From the IMG/VR virus record IMGVR_UViG_3300014050_000003, positions 57,059-121,058 of that record: a stretch of DNA of 64,000 nucleotides; one strand, given 5' to 3'. The translations under genes were made by a program, and so were the position numbers. Positions 1-8,019 of this stretch are shown piece by piece (within the stretch, counting starts at the first letter, position 1; every line of letters starts with the position of its first letter). This DNA comes from a virus. The notes under the pieces are model-generated. The model saw only the letters and a list, made by a program, of their open reading frames with translations. It was not told the origin of the DNA and did not search any database.

Positions 1-2
1 CA

Positions 3-2792
3 GGAATAAGGCAAACTCTAAAAACGGTAAGTTTAATTGGAGACGAGAGCATTAGTGGAGTTAAAATTTTTGAAGGTGATGGCGTAAGTGATGGCGATCC
101 GATTAAATCAAAAATATTAATAAATCCTATTGGATTATATAATTTTGATTTTCCTACAACATATAATGTACCAACAATTAGTGGTTATCCATTATTAGAT
201 TTAAGAGGAGGATATGGGAATAGTAATGCTTATATACAAATATTTGATGGAGTAATATATGCTTATTCTCCAGATTATTTAAAAATAGAAGGCGCACCAG
301 TCGCAATAAATGATCAAAGTATATATGGAGTAGGAATAGGAACAGATAATCCAAGTGAAAAATTACATGTAGTTGGTAATATAAAAGCTTCTAATAATAT
401 TTATGCTAATAATTTAGTTTATATTACTGGAAATCAAACAATAGATGGTCAAAAAACTTTTAATTCTTTAATATATTTTTCTGGCGGAGCAAATATTAAT
501 ATGCTTAGCGGAGCAGATGGGCGCGGAGGTTCAATTGATCTTTCAAATAATAATGCAGCAAATTTTTCAATTCAAACAGGAAATTTACCAACCCAAAACG
601 ATGGTTCAATTTATAATAAAATAAATGACTCATTATATCTTAGAAAAAATTCAGTTTGGGAAAAAGTAATAACAAATAAAGATAATCCTATTTATGCTAC
701 TGGGGATCAAAATATTAGTGGTTTAAAAACTTTTAATTCTGAATTTTTTACATCAATGTGGGATGATGATGAAGTTATCTTATCAAATCCAGCTGTTCAA
801 ATTAAAAATAGTTTAAAAATAGCATCATATGATACTAGTAATTATTTTGATCAACCAAAAATAATTTTGAGTGATGCTGGACTACTAAAATCTACTGGCC
901 CTAAAGCAGGTTTAGAATATAGATCAATAACTCTTGGAGTAAACATAATAGATGATTTAAATGGTGCAGATATTAGAAAAATATATTCTGGACAAAATGC
1001 TCCAATAGTAAGTCTAAATGCTGGTCCAGCAAGTTACTCTGCAAGAGATGGAATTTTAATATCAAATAATAAAAGTGCAACCTTTAACAATCAAAATGAT
1101 TATATTTTATTTATTGATACTGATACGGGATCTAATACATATGGTGGAGTTAAAATAGGAGGACTAGATAATTCTAATATTAGAAAAAATGTAACAAATC
1201 CAATAGCTCCTGGTTTTCTATTAGATGTAAACGGAAATATTAAAGCAAATAATTTAATTTATAATACTGGCGATCAAACTATAAGTGGAGTTAAAACTTT
1301 TAATAGCGGATTAAGTACAACATATATTTCTGGAGTATCAGGAAGTAGTTTAAATATATTAGGATGCTCTGATTCAATATCAGCACAAACTTTACGCAAT
1401 ATAAATATAACAGCGGGTTCAGGAACATCTACGATAGATGCAGGAGATATAATTTTAATAGGTGGCAATTTAAGTGGATTTGCGCCAAGTATATTAAAAA
1501 CTGGCGCAAGTATTACTATTGGCGGCGCAAAGACTTCTTCATATACTGCAGATATAACTATAAAACCTTCAATTGATCAGAATGGGGCTGCTGGAAATAT
1601 TGTTATTCAAGCAGGAGCAACTCCAACTTACAATGGTAAAATTAATATGTTTGGTGATATAAATATTAATGGCACAAATGATATGGGGTCACCATTATCA
1701 TCAAAAAATATAAACATATACAGAAGAGGCGATCTTCTTGGCTTTCCATCTCAAAGACTTGCTATTTCAATAGATAATAATAATGTTAATTTTCAAAATG
1801 AAATGGGACTACAAGTAAGTGGCGTACAAGTAACTCCAAGTCTTTATGTTCGTACAATTGGAGATCAAAGTATTAGTGGAGCAAAAACATTCTTTTCTGG
1901 ATTAAATATAGCCAATGGCACTTTAAATTTAAATAATTCATATTTATCTGGCGAAAATATTAAACCATCTACTGGAATATCTTTATACAATAGATCAACG
2001 ACAGCAAGAAATATTTTAACTCAAGTAGATAGTGAAGGAAGAAGTTTGGCTTTCCAGCCTAATTTAGCAACAAATAGAATAATTAATTTCCAATCAAGAT
2101 CTAATTCTACTTCAAGTACAAATGCGGGTTTTGGTATCAATTTAGCTACAAGCGGCATATTAGCTCGACCAGTTTATATGAAAGTCGGAGATGTATTAGG
2201 ATCATTACCAAGGATTGGGTTTCAACACACGGGAGGATTAAATGAAGCAGGAGTTACCAATAATGTTGATCAAAATATTTTTAGAGGCACAGGAGGACTT
2301 GGTGGATTTTTCTTTCAAGCAAGATTTGGAATAAGTGAAAATAATATAAGTACAAGTGGTCGAGGATTTTTTGGATTATGGGATAAACAAACCGTACTTG
2401 TAACAAATTCTACATTTGATCCATATTCCTCTAATCGTCAAAATCTTATTGGAGTAGGATTTAATAGCGGAGACTCAAATTTAAGTTTTATTCATTCAGA
2501 TTCTACTTCTCCAGGTACAGATAATGTTAATAGAAAAAAAATATCATTAGGATCAAATTTCCCAATTAGAAGTGGAAATGTATATGAATTAAGTATATAT
2601 GGATTGCCAGATAAATCTTATGTAGATATGAATATTTCTATATTAAGAAGCGGAATATCAACAGGATACAGAGCAACCACAGCTCTTCCTGCCGCAGATT
2701 ATGCATTAGCTCCAAATTTTTCAGTAAATGGACCAATTGCATCAGGAAATATTGCTTTTGATTTATCTAATTTTTATATAGACACTCAATAA
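3..2792 (+). CDS. Tail fibre / receptor-binding protein, 5' end outside window
   Basis: The reading frame is open from base 3 to the stop at 2792, so the gene begins to the left of the window; an ATG at 501 is only an internal methionine. Five copies of a motif like TGDQTISGVKTFNSG begin at about 39, 426, 699, 1266 and 1857. Two copies are preceded by a VxGNIKAxN(L/I)xY segment (about 360 and 1218). Repeats of this kind are common in shafts of phage tail fibres. The last ~200 residues (about 2200-2792) contain FFGL, NLIGVG, LGxxFP and VYELSIYG signatures, which I recall from a C-terminal domain shared by many phage tail proteins. It ends convergent to hsp20 with a hairpin between them. The adhesin role is inferred; the fibre-like nature is well supported. 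Confidence 0.75.
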   Translation, partial: GIRQTLKTVSLIGDESISGVKIFEGDGVSDGDPIKSKILINPIGLYNFDFPTTYNVPTISGYPLLDLRGGYGNSNAYIQIFDGVIYAYSPDYLKIEGAPVAINDQSIYGVGIGTDNPSEKLHVVGNIKASNNIYANNLVYITGNQTIDGQKTFNSLIYFSGGANINMLSGADGRGGSIDLSNNNAANFSIQTGNLPTQNDGSIYNKINDSLYLRKNSVWEKVITNKDNPIYATGDQNISGLKTFNSEFFTSMWDDDEVILSNPAVQIKNSLKIASYDTSNYFDQPKIILSDAGLLKSTGPKAGLEYRSITLGVNIIDDLNGADIRKIYSGQNAPIVSLNAGPASYSARDGILISNNKSATFNNQNDYILFIDTDTGSNTYGGVKIGGLDNSNIRKNVTNPIAPGFLLDVNGNIKANNLIYNTGDQTISGVKTFNSGLSTTYISGVSGSSLNILGCSDSISAQTLRNINITAGSGTSTIDAGDIILIGGNLSGFAPSILKTGASITIGGAKTSSYTADITIKPSIDQNGAAGNIVIQAGATPTYNGKINMFGDININGTNDMGSPLSSKNINIYRRGDLLGFPSQRLAISIDNNNVNFQNEMGLQVSGVQVTPSLYVRTIGDQSISGAKTFFSGLNIANGTLNLNNSYLSGENIKPSTGISLYNRSTTARNILTQVDSEGRSLAFQPNLATNRIINFQSRSNSTSSTNAGFGINLATSGILARPVYMKVGDVLGSLPRIGFQHTGGLNEAGVTNNVDQNIFRGTGGLGGFFFQARFGISENNISTSGRGFFGLWDKQTVLVTNSTFDPYSSNRQNLIGVGFNSGDSNLSFIHSDSTSPGTDNVNRKKISLGSNFPIRSGNVYELSIYGLPDKSYVDMNISILRSGISTGYRATTALPAADYALAPNFSVNGPIASGNIAFDLSNFYIDTQ

Positions 2793-2805
2793 TTTTTAAA
2801 TTAAT

Positions 2806-2838
2806 TCTTAGCGCCAAGGATTGAACTTGACGCTAAGA
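2806..2838. terminator. Hairpin between convergent genes
   Basis: TCTTAGCG at 2806-2813 pairs with CGCTAAGA at 2831-2838, and CAAG at 2815-2818 pairs with CTTG at 2826-2829, with one C/A mismatch and a 7-base loop. It lies in the 52-base gap between the convergent fibre and hsp20 genes. Flanks are A/T-rich but lack a perfect T-run, so it may be a bidirectional terminator of modest strength or a processing hairpin. Confidence 0.6.
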
Positions 2839-2844
2839 TTACTA

Positions 2845-3201
2845 TTAGTCTATTTTAATTTTATTTTGTAGTTTTTTATTTTCTTTACCAAAAGTAATTG
2901 TGAGCAAACCATCTTCATGTTTTGCTTTTACTTCTGAAAGATCTACTTTTCTAGGCAAGTAAAAGGATTTTTGGTATTTTACTTTGCCTTCTTTTCTAGT
3001 AGCGTTAATATTTAGATATTCTTGATTTGTAGTAATATCAATATTTTCTTTTTTAAATCCTGCAAGAGGAATTTCAAGAGAATATTGATCATTTTCTAAT
3101 ACAAAATCAGAATATTCCTTGTCCCAACCAAATATAGAATCATTAAATATATTTTCAAATACATCTAATGGTCTATGTCCATTTCTTAGTGTTAATAGCA
3201 T
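2845..3201 (-). CDS. hsp20: Small heat-shock protein (Hsp20/alpha-crystallin family)
   Basis: The 118-residue protein is an ATP-independent holdase chaperone by family. The alpha-crystallin domain spans roughly residues 32-112: it starts at FVLENDQYSLEIPLAGFKKE and includes the family hallmark AKHEDGLLTITF (A-x-x-x-x-GLL). The C-terminus ends in an I-x-I type tail (KIKID), which docks between dimers in Hsp20 oligomers. The N-terminal arm is short (about 30 residues), typical of phage-encoded members; T4-like cyanophages carry comparable genes. It is divergent from the DUF5856-like gene and convergent with the fibre gene. It has a strong Shine-Dalgarno site, unlike most other non-virion genes here. 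A likely role is protecting host or virion proteins during infection. Confidence 0.9.
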   Translation of the reverse strand: MLLTLRNGHRPLDVFENIFNDSIFGWDKEYSDFVLENDQYSLEIPLAGFKKENIDITTNQEYLNINATRKEGKVKYQKSFYLPRKVDLSEVKAKHEDGLLTITFGKENKKLQNKIKID

Positions 3202-3211
3202 ATTTAATATG

Positions 3212-3219
3212 CCTCCTTT
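3212..3219 (-). promoter_or_regulatory. Strong Shine-Dalgarno site of hsp20
   Basis: Read on the minus strand the sequence is AAAGGAGG, ten bases before the ATG of hsp20. It is the best match to the 16S anti-Shine-Dalgarno sequence in the window and contrasts with the leaderless-type starts of the replication genes. Confidence 0.8.
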
Positions 3220-3282
3220 CTCCTTTTAATATTAATGCAGTTTTTATGCCAACTTTTTATAGAGTAAAGTATTATGTATAGA

Positions 3283-3328
3283 GTCAAAATGACACAATGT
3301 GAATTATTTAAATTGTCAAAATGTCACA
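3283..3328. promoter_or_regulatory. Operator-like direct repeat in a divergent promoter region
   Basis: GTCAAAATGACACA (3283-3296) and GTCAAAATGTCACA (3315-3328) are direct repeats with one mismatch. They start 32 bases apart, close to three helical turns, in the space between the divergent hsp20 and DUF5856-like genes. This geometry suits a dimeric or cooperative DNA-binding regulator. A TTGTCA hexamer overlaps the second copy and could be a -35 box. No regulator gene for it is visible in the window. Confidence 0.45.
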
Positions 3329-3364
3329 TTTCTAGTTATATTTATTTTATGTGTAATAGCTAAT

Positions 3365-4108
3365 ATGCCAATACCCCAAAAAAAAGATAACGAATCACAA
3401 AATGATTATATGGGACGCTGTATGCATAAATTAAAAGACGAAAAACGTCCTCAAGATCAAAAAGTCGCAATTTGTTTAAATACTTATCGTAATCCTAAGA
3501 AAAAAGCTAAAGCAGAAATTGAGATAGACTTTACAGAAGATATTAAAAACATGAATAAACCGCAAGAAATAATACCAACAGAAGCACCAAAAGTTGAAGC
3601 TAAAGTAGAAGAAGTAGCCAACACGGCAGTAACCGCACCAGCTCCAGAAGTTAAAATTCAAGAAAATACAGCTTCTTGTGGTAAACCAAATTGTGGATCG
3701 GTTCAAAAAGTAGAAGAAGTTAGAGCTGAAAATGATGGTAAAGGCGAATTAATTCAAACAACTCTTCTTCAAATGCAACATCAATATAAAATTTTACATT
3801 GGCAAACTACTTCATTTTCTCAACATAAAAGTTTTGATGAAATTGTAAGTAGCTTGAGCGAAAATATTGATGAATTTATTGAAACTTACATGGGTAAATA
3901 TGGTAGAGTAATTGCTGCTAATACTTTTAATATTACTCTCGCTAATTATAAAGATGCAGATTTCATGACTCTTACAAATAATTATATTACATTTTTAATT
4001 GGATTAAATGATATGCTAGATAAAGCTCAAGATTCAGATTTATTAAATATAAGAGATGAGATTTTAGGATCTTTAAATCAATTAAAGTATTTATTTAGTT
4101 TAGTTTAA
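3365..4108 (+). CDS. DUF5856-like protein with a phage MPIP...RCM N-terminus
   Basis: I chose ATG 3365; an in-frame GTG at 3299 would add 22 residues, but that stretch lies inside the repeated regulatory region. The N-terminus (MPIPQKKDNESQNDYMGRCM, then K/D-rich residues and AICLN) resembles a short module seen at the start of several phage head and protease-like proteins. Next is a low-complexity Glu/Ala/Pro/Val linker with two CGKPNCG cysteines. The last ~115 residues contain LLQMQHQYKILHWQTTSF and resemble DUF5856, a helical family of phages and large viruses whose H-W-Q-T motif recalls ferritin/Dps-like bundles. The function is unknown. Its stop overlaps the stop of the convergent GT11-like gene. 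Confidence 0.6.
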   Translation: MPIPQKKDNESQNDYMGRCMHKLKDEKRPQDQKVAICLNTYRNPKKKAKAEIEIDFTEDIKNMNKPQEIIPTEAPKVEAKVEEVANTAVTAPAPEVKIQENTASCGKPNCGSVQKVEEVRAENDGKGELIQTTLLQMQHQYKILHWQTTSFSQHKSFDEIVSSLSENIDEFIETYMGKYGRVIAANTFNITLANYKDADFMTLTNNYITFLIGLNDMLDKAQDSDLLNIRDEILGSLNQLKYLFSLV

Positions 4109-5061
4109 TCTTTAAGAACTATATCTTTACAGTCGTACATCCAATGAGGTTGATTACCTTCAACAAAATCAACTTCTATTTCCTCAAGAGCATCAACACC
4201 ATATATTAATTGCTTATCAATTACTGGACTGTAAATTTTTGCAACAGGCGATAAACAAGCTGCCCACCAACTAAATGATGAATTAGCGCGAAATATACTT
4301 CTTGCAAAATATAGTTTTAAAAAATCATCTAACCAATCAAATCCTATTTTATCTAAAAAATCAGACCCTCTTGGATAACTCCATCCAGCTCTTATAGTTT
4401 TTGGTCTATCTTTATGCCAAGCCCCAGTATAATCATCTGAAACCCATTCAATTTTGTCTTTATCAAAATCAAATTTTTTAAAAGCTCTAAAATATGAATC
4501 TTTAGAAATAACAGAGTACCCTTGATGATTCTTTTTATTATATGACGGATTAGATATATCATCTCGTCTTAAATGAGCTATATCATAAGATCCTTGTCGA
4601 TCTTCATTTCTTTTATATATATCTAACGATTTTATTTCATCACTAAATTCAAATATTTGTTTTATTTCTTTTAAAGACATTGGATAAAATATCTTTGGAT
4701 TATAAGCACAAACGTTATCAATAAACATATGATCTGAAGTGACTTTATATGGTTCATCTTTTGGCATTCTATCATCGACTATAATTCTTTGCATTTTTGG
4801 AGAAAATTGTTTAAGAGCGTAAGTTCTAAAATGAATATTATCTAAAACTTTTTGAGTTTGATTTAATCTTAATCTTAAAATATCATCTTCAATTATTTTA
4901 TGATATTGATTTTTAAATAATTTAGTACCTTCCCAATCGCTAGGTAAATAAAATTCGTGACCATTTATTTTTTGATAATAATATCCATATATATATTGAT
5001 GTACTCTATTACCAAATCTTCCATTCCAATGGCATAAAACCAATAACTTTTTATCAAGCAT
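4105..5061 (-). CDS. GT11-like alpha-1,2-fucosyltransferase
   Basis: At 318 residues the length fits bacterial GT11 enzymes, which move L-fucose from GDP-fucose to galactose. Three motifs match the family. GRFGNRVHQYI (residues 14-24) corresponds to the N-terminal GGLGNQLFQYA motif. HLRRDD (163-168) corresponds to the GDP-fucose-binding HxRRxDY motif. NSSFSWWAA (260-268) corresponds to the SNSTFSWWAAWL motif. The window also encodes GDP-mannose 4,6-dehydratase, the first step towards GDP-fucose, which fits the call. The gene has its own near-consensus promoter ending five bases before the ATG. The acceptor is unknown; the sugar could also be another GDP-hexose such as GDP-L-galactose. Confidence 0.8.
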   Translation of the reverse strand: MLDKKLLVLCHWNGRFGNRVHQYIYGYYYQKINGHEFYLPSDWEGTKLFKNQYHKIIEDDILRLRLNQTQKVLDNIHFRTYALKQFSPKMQRIIVDDRMPKDEPYKVTSDHMFIDNVCAYNPKIFYPMSLKEIKQIFEFSDEIKSLDIYKRNEDRQGSYDIAHLRRDDISNPSYNKKNHQGYSVISKDSYFRAFKKFDFDKDKIEWVSDDYTGAWHKDRPKTIRAGWSYPRGSDFLDKIGFDWLDDFLKLYFARSIFRANSSFSWWAACLSPVAKIYSPVIDKQLIYGVDALEEIEVDFVEGNQPHWMYDCKDIVLKD

Positions 5062-5066
5062 AGTAA

Positions 5067-5095
5067 ATTATATTATATAAAAATATAAATATCAA
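5067..5095 (-). promoter_or_regulatory. Sigma-70 promoter, leaderless geometry (GT11-like gene)
   Basis: On the minus strand, TTGATA (5095-5090), a 17-base spacer and TATAAT (5072-5067) are followed by five bases (TTACT) and the ATG at 5061. Transcription should begin at or next to the start codon. Confidence 0.75.
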
Positions 5096-5101
5096 TAAAA
5101 A

Positions 5102-6568
5102 TTAAATTTGCCAAGGATAAAAAGAACTGGAATTAAAAAAGTTTTGACATCCTCCGCCAGCTATTCTAAATCTACTAAAATCTATTTTATATGTAAATAT
5201 CCAAGGCCCTATTTTAGGAAGAATTAAAGGATTTTGTAATAGTCCTCCAGTGGGATCAATAAAATATTGATAATTAACATCCCATGGCCCAGTTCCAATA
5301 TCATAAGCAGGATAAAGATAATTATTATTCGCTATACCATCTCCTGCGTCAACCTTAAAACTTCCATCAGGATTTCGCCAAATATTATTTATCAAAAAAG
5401 CATTTGGATGATTTACATCAGGTACACAAGGATCGTATAGTGAAGCTGTCCCACTGCCAACACATCCTACTCTAGGTAAAGTAAATGGAGCAGAATAATA
5501 ATTAGTAAAAGTATAATTTTGAGGATATTCACCATCACAAAATTCTGATCTTGCGCTTGGATTAAAATCTAATGGTACTGGGCAATTTAAAGAGCATTCC
5601 GTACCAAAATCACCCCCCATTTTTTGATTCATTTTATATGTTTGTACGCCAGTAAGTACCCCGCTCCAAGGAACATCAATTAATAAACCATTAACCACGG
5701 CTACATCATATTCAATATAATCTTTATACATTGCGACAAAAGCTCCAACAAAAGCTTTGCCAAATGGATGAGTTGGAAAAGAGTATTGACTAATGCTACA
5801 TTGAGCAGCTCCTAGCCATGCTACTCCATTTCCAGGACCATAAATAGCATCATTATACGCAAGCTCTGGTAATACAAGCCCAGCTTGCTCTTCAAAAGAG
5901 CTATATTGAGTATTGAATGTTGGATCAAACATTAAAATTTCTACATTTTCTATTACCCTTGTTAAATTTCCAGCCGCTTTTTGAATAGCACTTTTAAGAT
6001 ATGGAGGCAATAATGATACCGTTTGGTTTCCTTCGCAACTGCAATTTGGTTGAAGATTGTCCCACCATTTTGACCAAGTATTATATGTTTTAGCGATTCT
6101 ATTTCCCATATCGAAACTCACGCCAACAGCATAATTTTCATTCTTTTTTGATTCTGGAGCAGGGATTCTATTCGCACAAGATCGCGCCCACGGACTATCT
6201 ACAATAATTACTGCGTCTTTATAATTATAAGGCCCAAGCTCATTACTTCCTCTTGTTAAATTATATAATGTATTGCTTTGTATTTTAATATTAGATGGAA
6301 ATTGTAAAAAACTATTTGCGTCTCCAATAGGATTATTAGCATTATTATATCTAGTACTTTTATTTGTATAATCATTATATATATGCCATTTATATTCATT
6401 AGCGTTAGCTTTTGTAGCACTTAATCCATTCGTAACAACGCTACCATATGGATAAGCAAAAACCCAAAATAATAATGGTATACCATCGCCCCAATAAGTT
6501 ATATAATTCCAATCAAAACCAGTTAAATTTCCTGGTGAATTATTATCTTTAGGGAAAAAATTAATCAT
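5102..6568 (-). CDS. Unknown 488-residue phage protein, possibly virion-associated
   Basis: I do not recognise this protein. It begins with an aromatic, Asn-rich stretch (NLTGFDWNYITYWGDGIP). It contains several Cys pairs (CSCEG near residue 180; CSLNCP, CDG and CVG in the last third) and many NxS/T sites. There is no signal peptide or transmembrane segment. The central part (residues about 195-320) looks like a folded enzyme or capsid-type domain but shows no catalytic motif I can name. It lies next to the GT11-like gene on the same strand, each with its own promoter-like sequence. A structural protein acted on by the glycosyltransferases, or an enzyme on host glycans, are both possible. Confidence 0.5.
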   Translation of the reverse strand: MINFFPKDNNSPGNLTGFDWNYITYWGDGIPLLFWVFAYPYGSVVTNGLSATKANANEYKWHIYNDYTNKSTRYNNANNPIGDANSFLQFPSNIKIQSNTLYNLTRGSNELGPYNYKDAVIIVDSPWARSCANRIPAPESKKNENYAVGVSFDMGNRIAKTYNTWSKWWDNLQPNCSCEGNQTVSLLPPYLKSAIQKAAGNLTRVIENVEILMFDPTFNTQYSSFEEQAGLVLPELAYNDAIYGPGNGVAWLGAAQCSISQYSFPTHPFGKAFVGAFVAMYKDYIEYDVAVVNGLLIDVPWSGVLTGVQTYKMNQKMGGDFGTECSLNCPVPLDFNPSARSEFCDGEYPQNYTFTNYYSAPFTLPRVGCVGSGTASLYDPCVPDVNHPNAFLINNIWRNPDGSFKVDAGDGIANNNYLYPAYDIGTGPWDVNYQYFIDPTGGLLQNPLILPKIGPWIFTYKIDFSRFRIAGGGCQNFFNSSSFYPWQI

Positions 6569-6573
6569 AATAT

Positions 6574-6604
6574 ATTATATATTAATACAGCAATTAGTTA
6601 TAAT
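6574..6604. promoter_or_regulatory. Divergent -10 boxes without clear -35 boxes
   Basis: TATAAT on the minus strand (6579-6574) sits five bases before the ATG at 6568. TATAAT on the plus strand (6599-6604) sits six bases before the ATG at 6611. The two boxes face away from each other across 19 bases. No TTGACA-like hexamer is found at 17 bases for either, so a weak or activator-dependent divergent promoter is suggested. Confidence 0.5.
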
Positions 6605-6610
6605 ATAAGA

Positions 6611-7348
6611 ATGTTACACTATAAAATATCTTCATTTTGCTCGTTCTTTAAAGCTGAAAAATATATAAAAGGATATATAGAAGATGTATTAGATCAATCA
6701 ATATTTAAAGATATTGAATTTGTATTTTTAAATTGTAATTCTCCAGAAAATGAAGAGCAATATATATTACCATTAACTAAAAAATTTAATAATATTAAAT
6801 ATCATAGATTAGATAAAGACCCTGGATTATTCCAAGGTTGGAATTATGCTATAAAAAATTTATGTTCAGCGAATTTAATAAGCAATTGGAATGCGGACGA
6901 CAGAAAATCTAATAATAGTTTCGAAATATTATATAAACAATTTGAAAAAAATCCAGAGTTAGATGTAGTTTATGGTCAAACTTATATATCTAAAAAATTA
7001 AATGAAAAATATATAGACAATGATTTTAGCGAAATGTATCCTTGTTTGCCTCATTCTTTTGATAATTTAATTAAAAATAATTCTCCACATTGTATGCCGC
7101 TTTGGAAAAAATCAGTACATGATAGATTTGGTTATTTTGATGAAAAATATCCTGTTGCTGCAGATGGAGATATGTGGCTAAAAGCCTCTGTAGGTGGAGC
7201 AAAATTTAAAATGGTAAATCATCCAATTGGTTTATATTACATGAATCCAGAAGGTAATTCGACAAAACAAGACAAGCTAAAAGAAGCAGTTAACGAAGTT
7301 CATAATATGCGAAGCAAATACTTAATATATAAAGGATATGTAAATTAA
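6611..7348 (+). CDS. GT2-type glycosyltransferase
   Basis: At 245 residues this is a compact GT-A fold glycosyltransferase. The N-terminus has the GT2 pattern: a beta strand followed by YIKGYIEDVLDQSIFKDIEF (the usual 'SVLxQtyxniEiI' region) and then LNCNSP. FQGWNYAI corresponds to the GxxxArNxG region. NWNADD (near residue 97) occupies the metal-binding DxD position, and the family's AADGDMWLKA acceptor-side motif is seen near residue 190. It is the first gene of a run of overlapping transferase genes (stop and next start share one base), so translational coupling is likely. Donor and acceptor are unknown. Confidence 0.8.
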   Translation: MLHYKISSFCSFFKAEKYIKGYIEDVLDQSIFKDIEFVFLNCNSPENEEQYILPLTKKFNNIKYHRLDKDPGLFQGWNYAIKNLCSANLISNWNADDRKSNNSFEILYKQFEKNPELDVVYGQTYISKKLNEKYIDNDFSEMYPCLPHSFDNLIKNNSPHCMPLWKKSVHDRFGYFDEKYPVAADGDMWLKASVGGAKFKMVNHPIGLYYMNPEGNSTKQDKLKEAVNEVHNMRSKYLIYKGYVN

Positions 7349-8019
7349 TGAAAATTATAACATTTTCTCTTTGGGGAGATAATCCAAAATATAATATAGG
7401 AGCAATAAAAAATTGTGAATTAGCAAAGATACATTATCCAGATTGGATTTGTAGATTTTATGTGGCTCAAAATACTCCAAAAGAAACAATAAAAATTTTA
7501 AAATCAAAAGAAAATATTGAAATTATAGAAACTGAAGAAGCTGGAGATTGGAAATTTACATTAAAAAGATTTCTTCCTTTTTCTGAGCCTAATGTAGAAG
7601 CTTTTATAAGTAGAGATTGTGATTCTAGAATTTCTACAAGAGAAGCATTTGCAGTAAACTTGTGGTTAAATTCTAATAAAAAATTTCATATTATGCGAGA
7701 CCATCCATTTCATGGAAGTTTTCCTATTTTAGCAGGAATGTTTGGAGCAAAAAAAGAAATTATAAAAGATATAAATCAATTAATAAAACAATATCAAATT
7801 GAAAATTTAAACGAACAATATCATTTTGATCAAATATTTCTTTTAAAATATATTTGGCCAAAAATTAAAGATGATAGTTTAATTCATGATGAATTTTTTG
7901 ATAAGAAGCCATTTCCTACAATGAGATTAAACAACCAATTCGTTGGTGCAATTTTTGACGAAAATGATAATCAAGACCCAATTGGCAAACAAGCACTTAT
8001 TGAATATTTAAATAAATGA
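7348..8019 (+). CDS. Putative DxD glycosyltransferase
   Basis: The 223-residue protein has a Rossmann-like start (MKIITFSLWGDNPKYNIGAI) and a strand ending in SRDCDSR, with the D-x-D arrangement of metal-dependent GT-A enzymes. MRDHPFHGSFPILAGMFG follows, as in a family of putative glycosyltransferases in phages and giant viruses. It overlaps the preceding gene by one base and the next by four. The family is recognised by pattern, not by a named CAZy class; donor and acceptor are unknown. Confidence 0.6.
   Translation: MKIITFSLWGDNPKYNIGAIKNCELAKIHYPDWICRFYVAQNTPKETIKILKSKENIEIIETEEAGDWKFTLKRFLPFSEPNVEAFISRDCDSRISTREAFAVNLWLNSNKKFHIMRDHPFHGSFPILAGMFGAKKEIIKDINQLIKQYQIENLNEQYHFDQIFLLKYIWPKIKDDSLIHDEFFDKKPFPTMRLNNQFVGAIFDENDNQDPIGKQALIEYLNK

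Noticed and set aside
3299-3364. GTG start at 3299 for the DUF5856-like gene
   Set aside because: The added 22 residues lie in the repeated regulatory region, while ATG 3365 begins the recognisable MPIP module.
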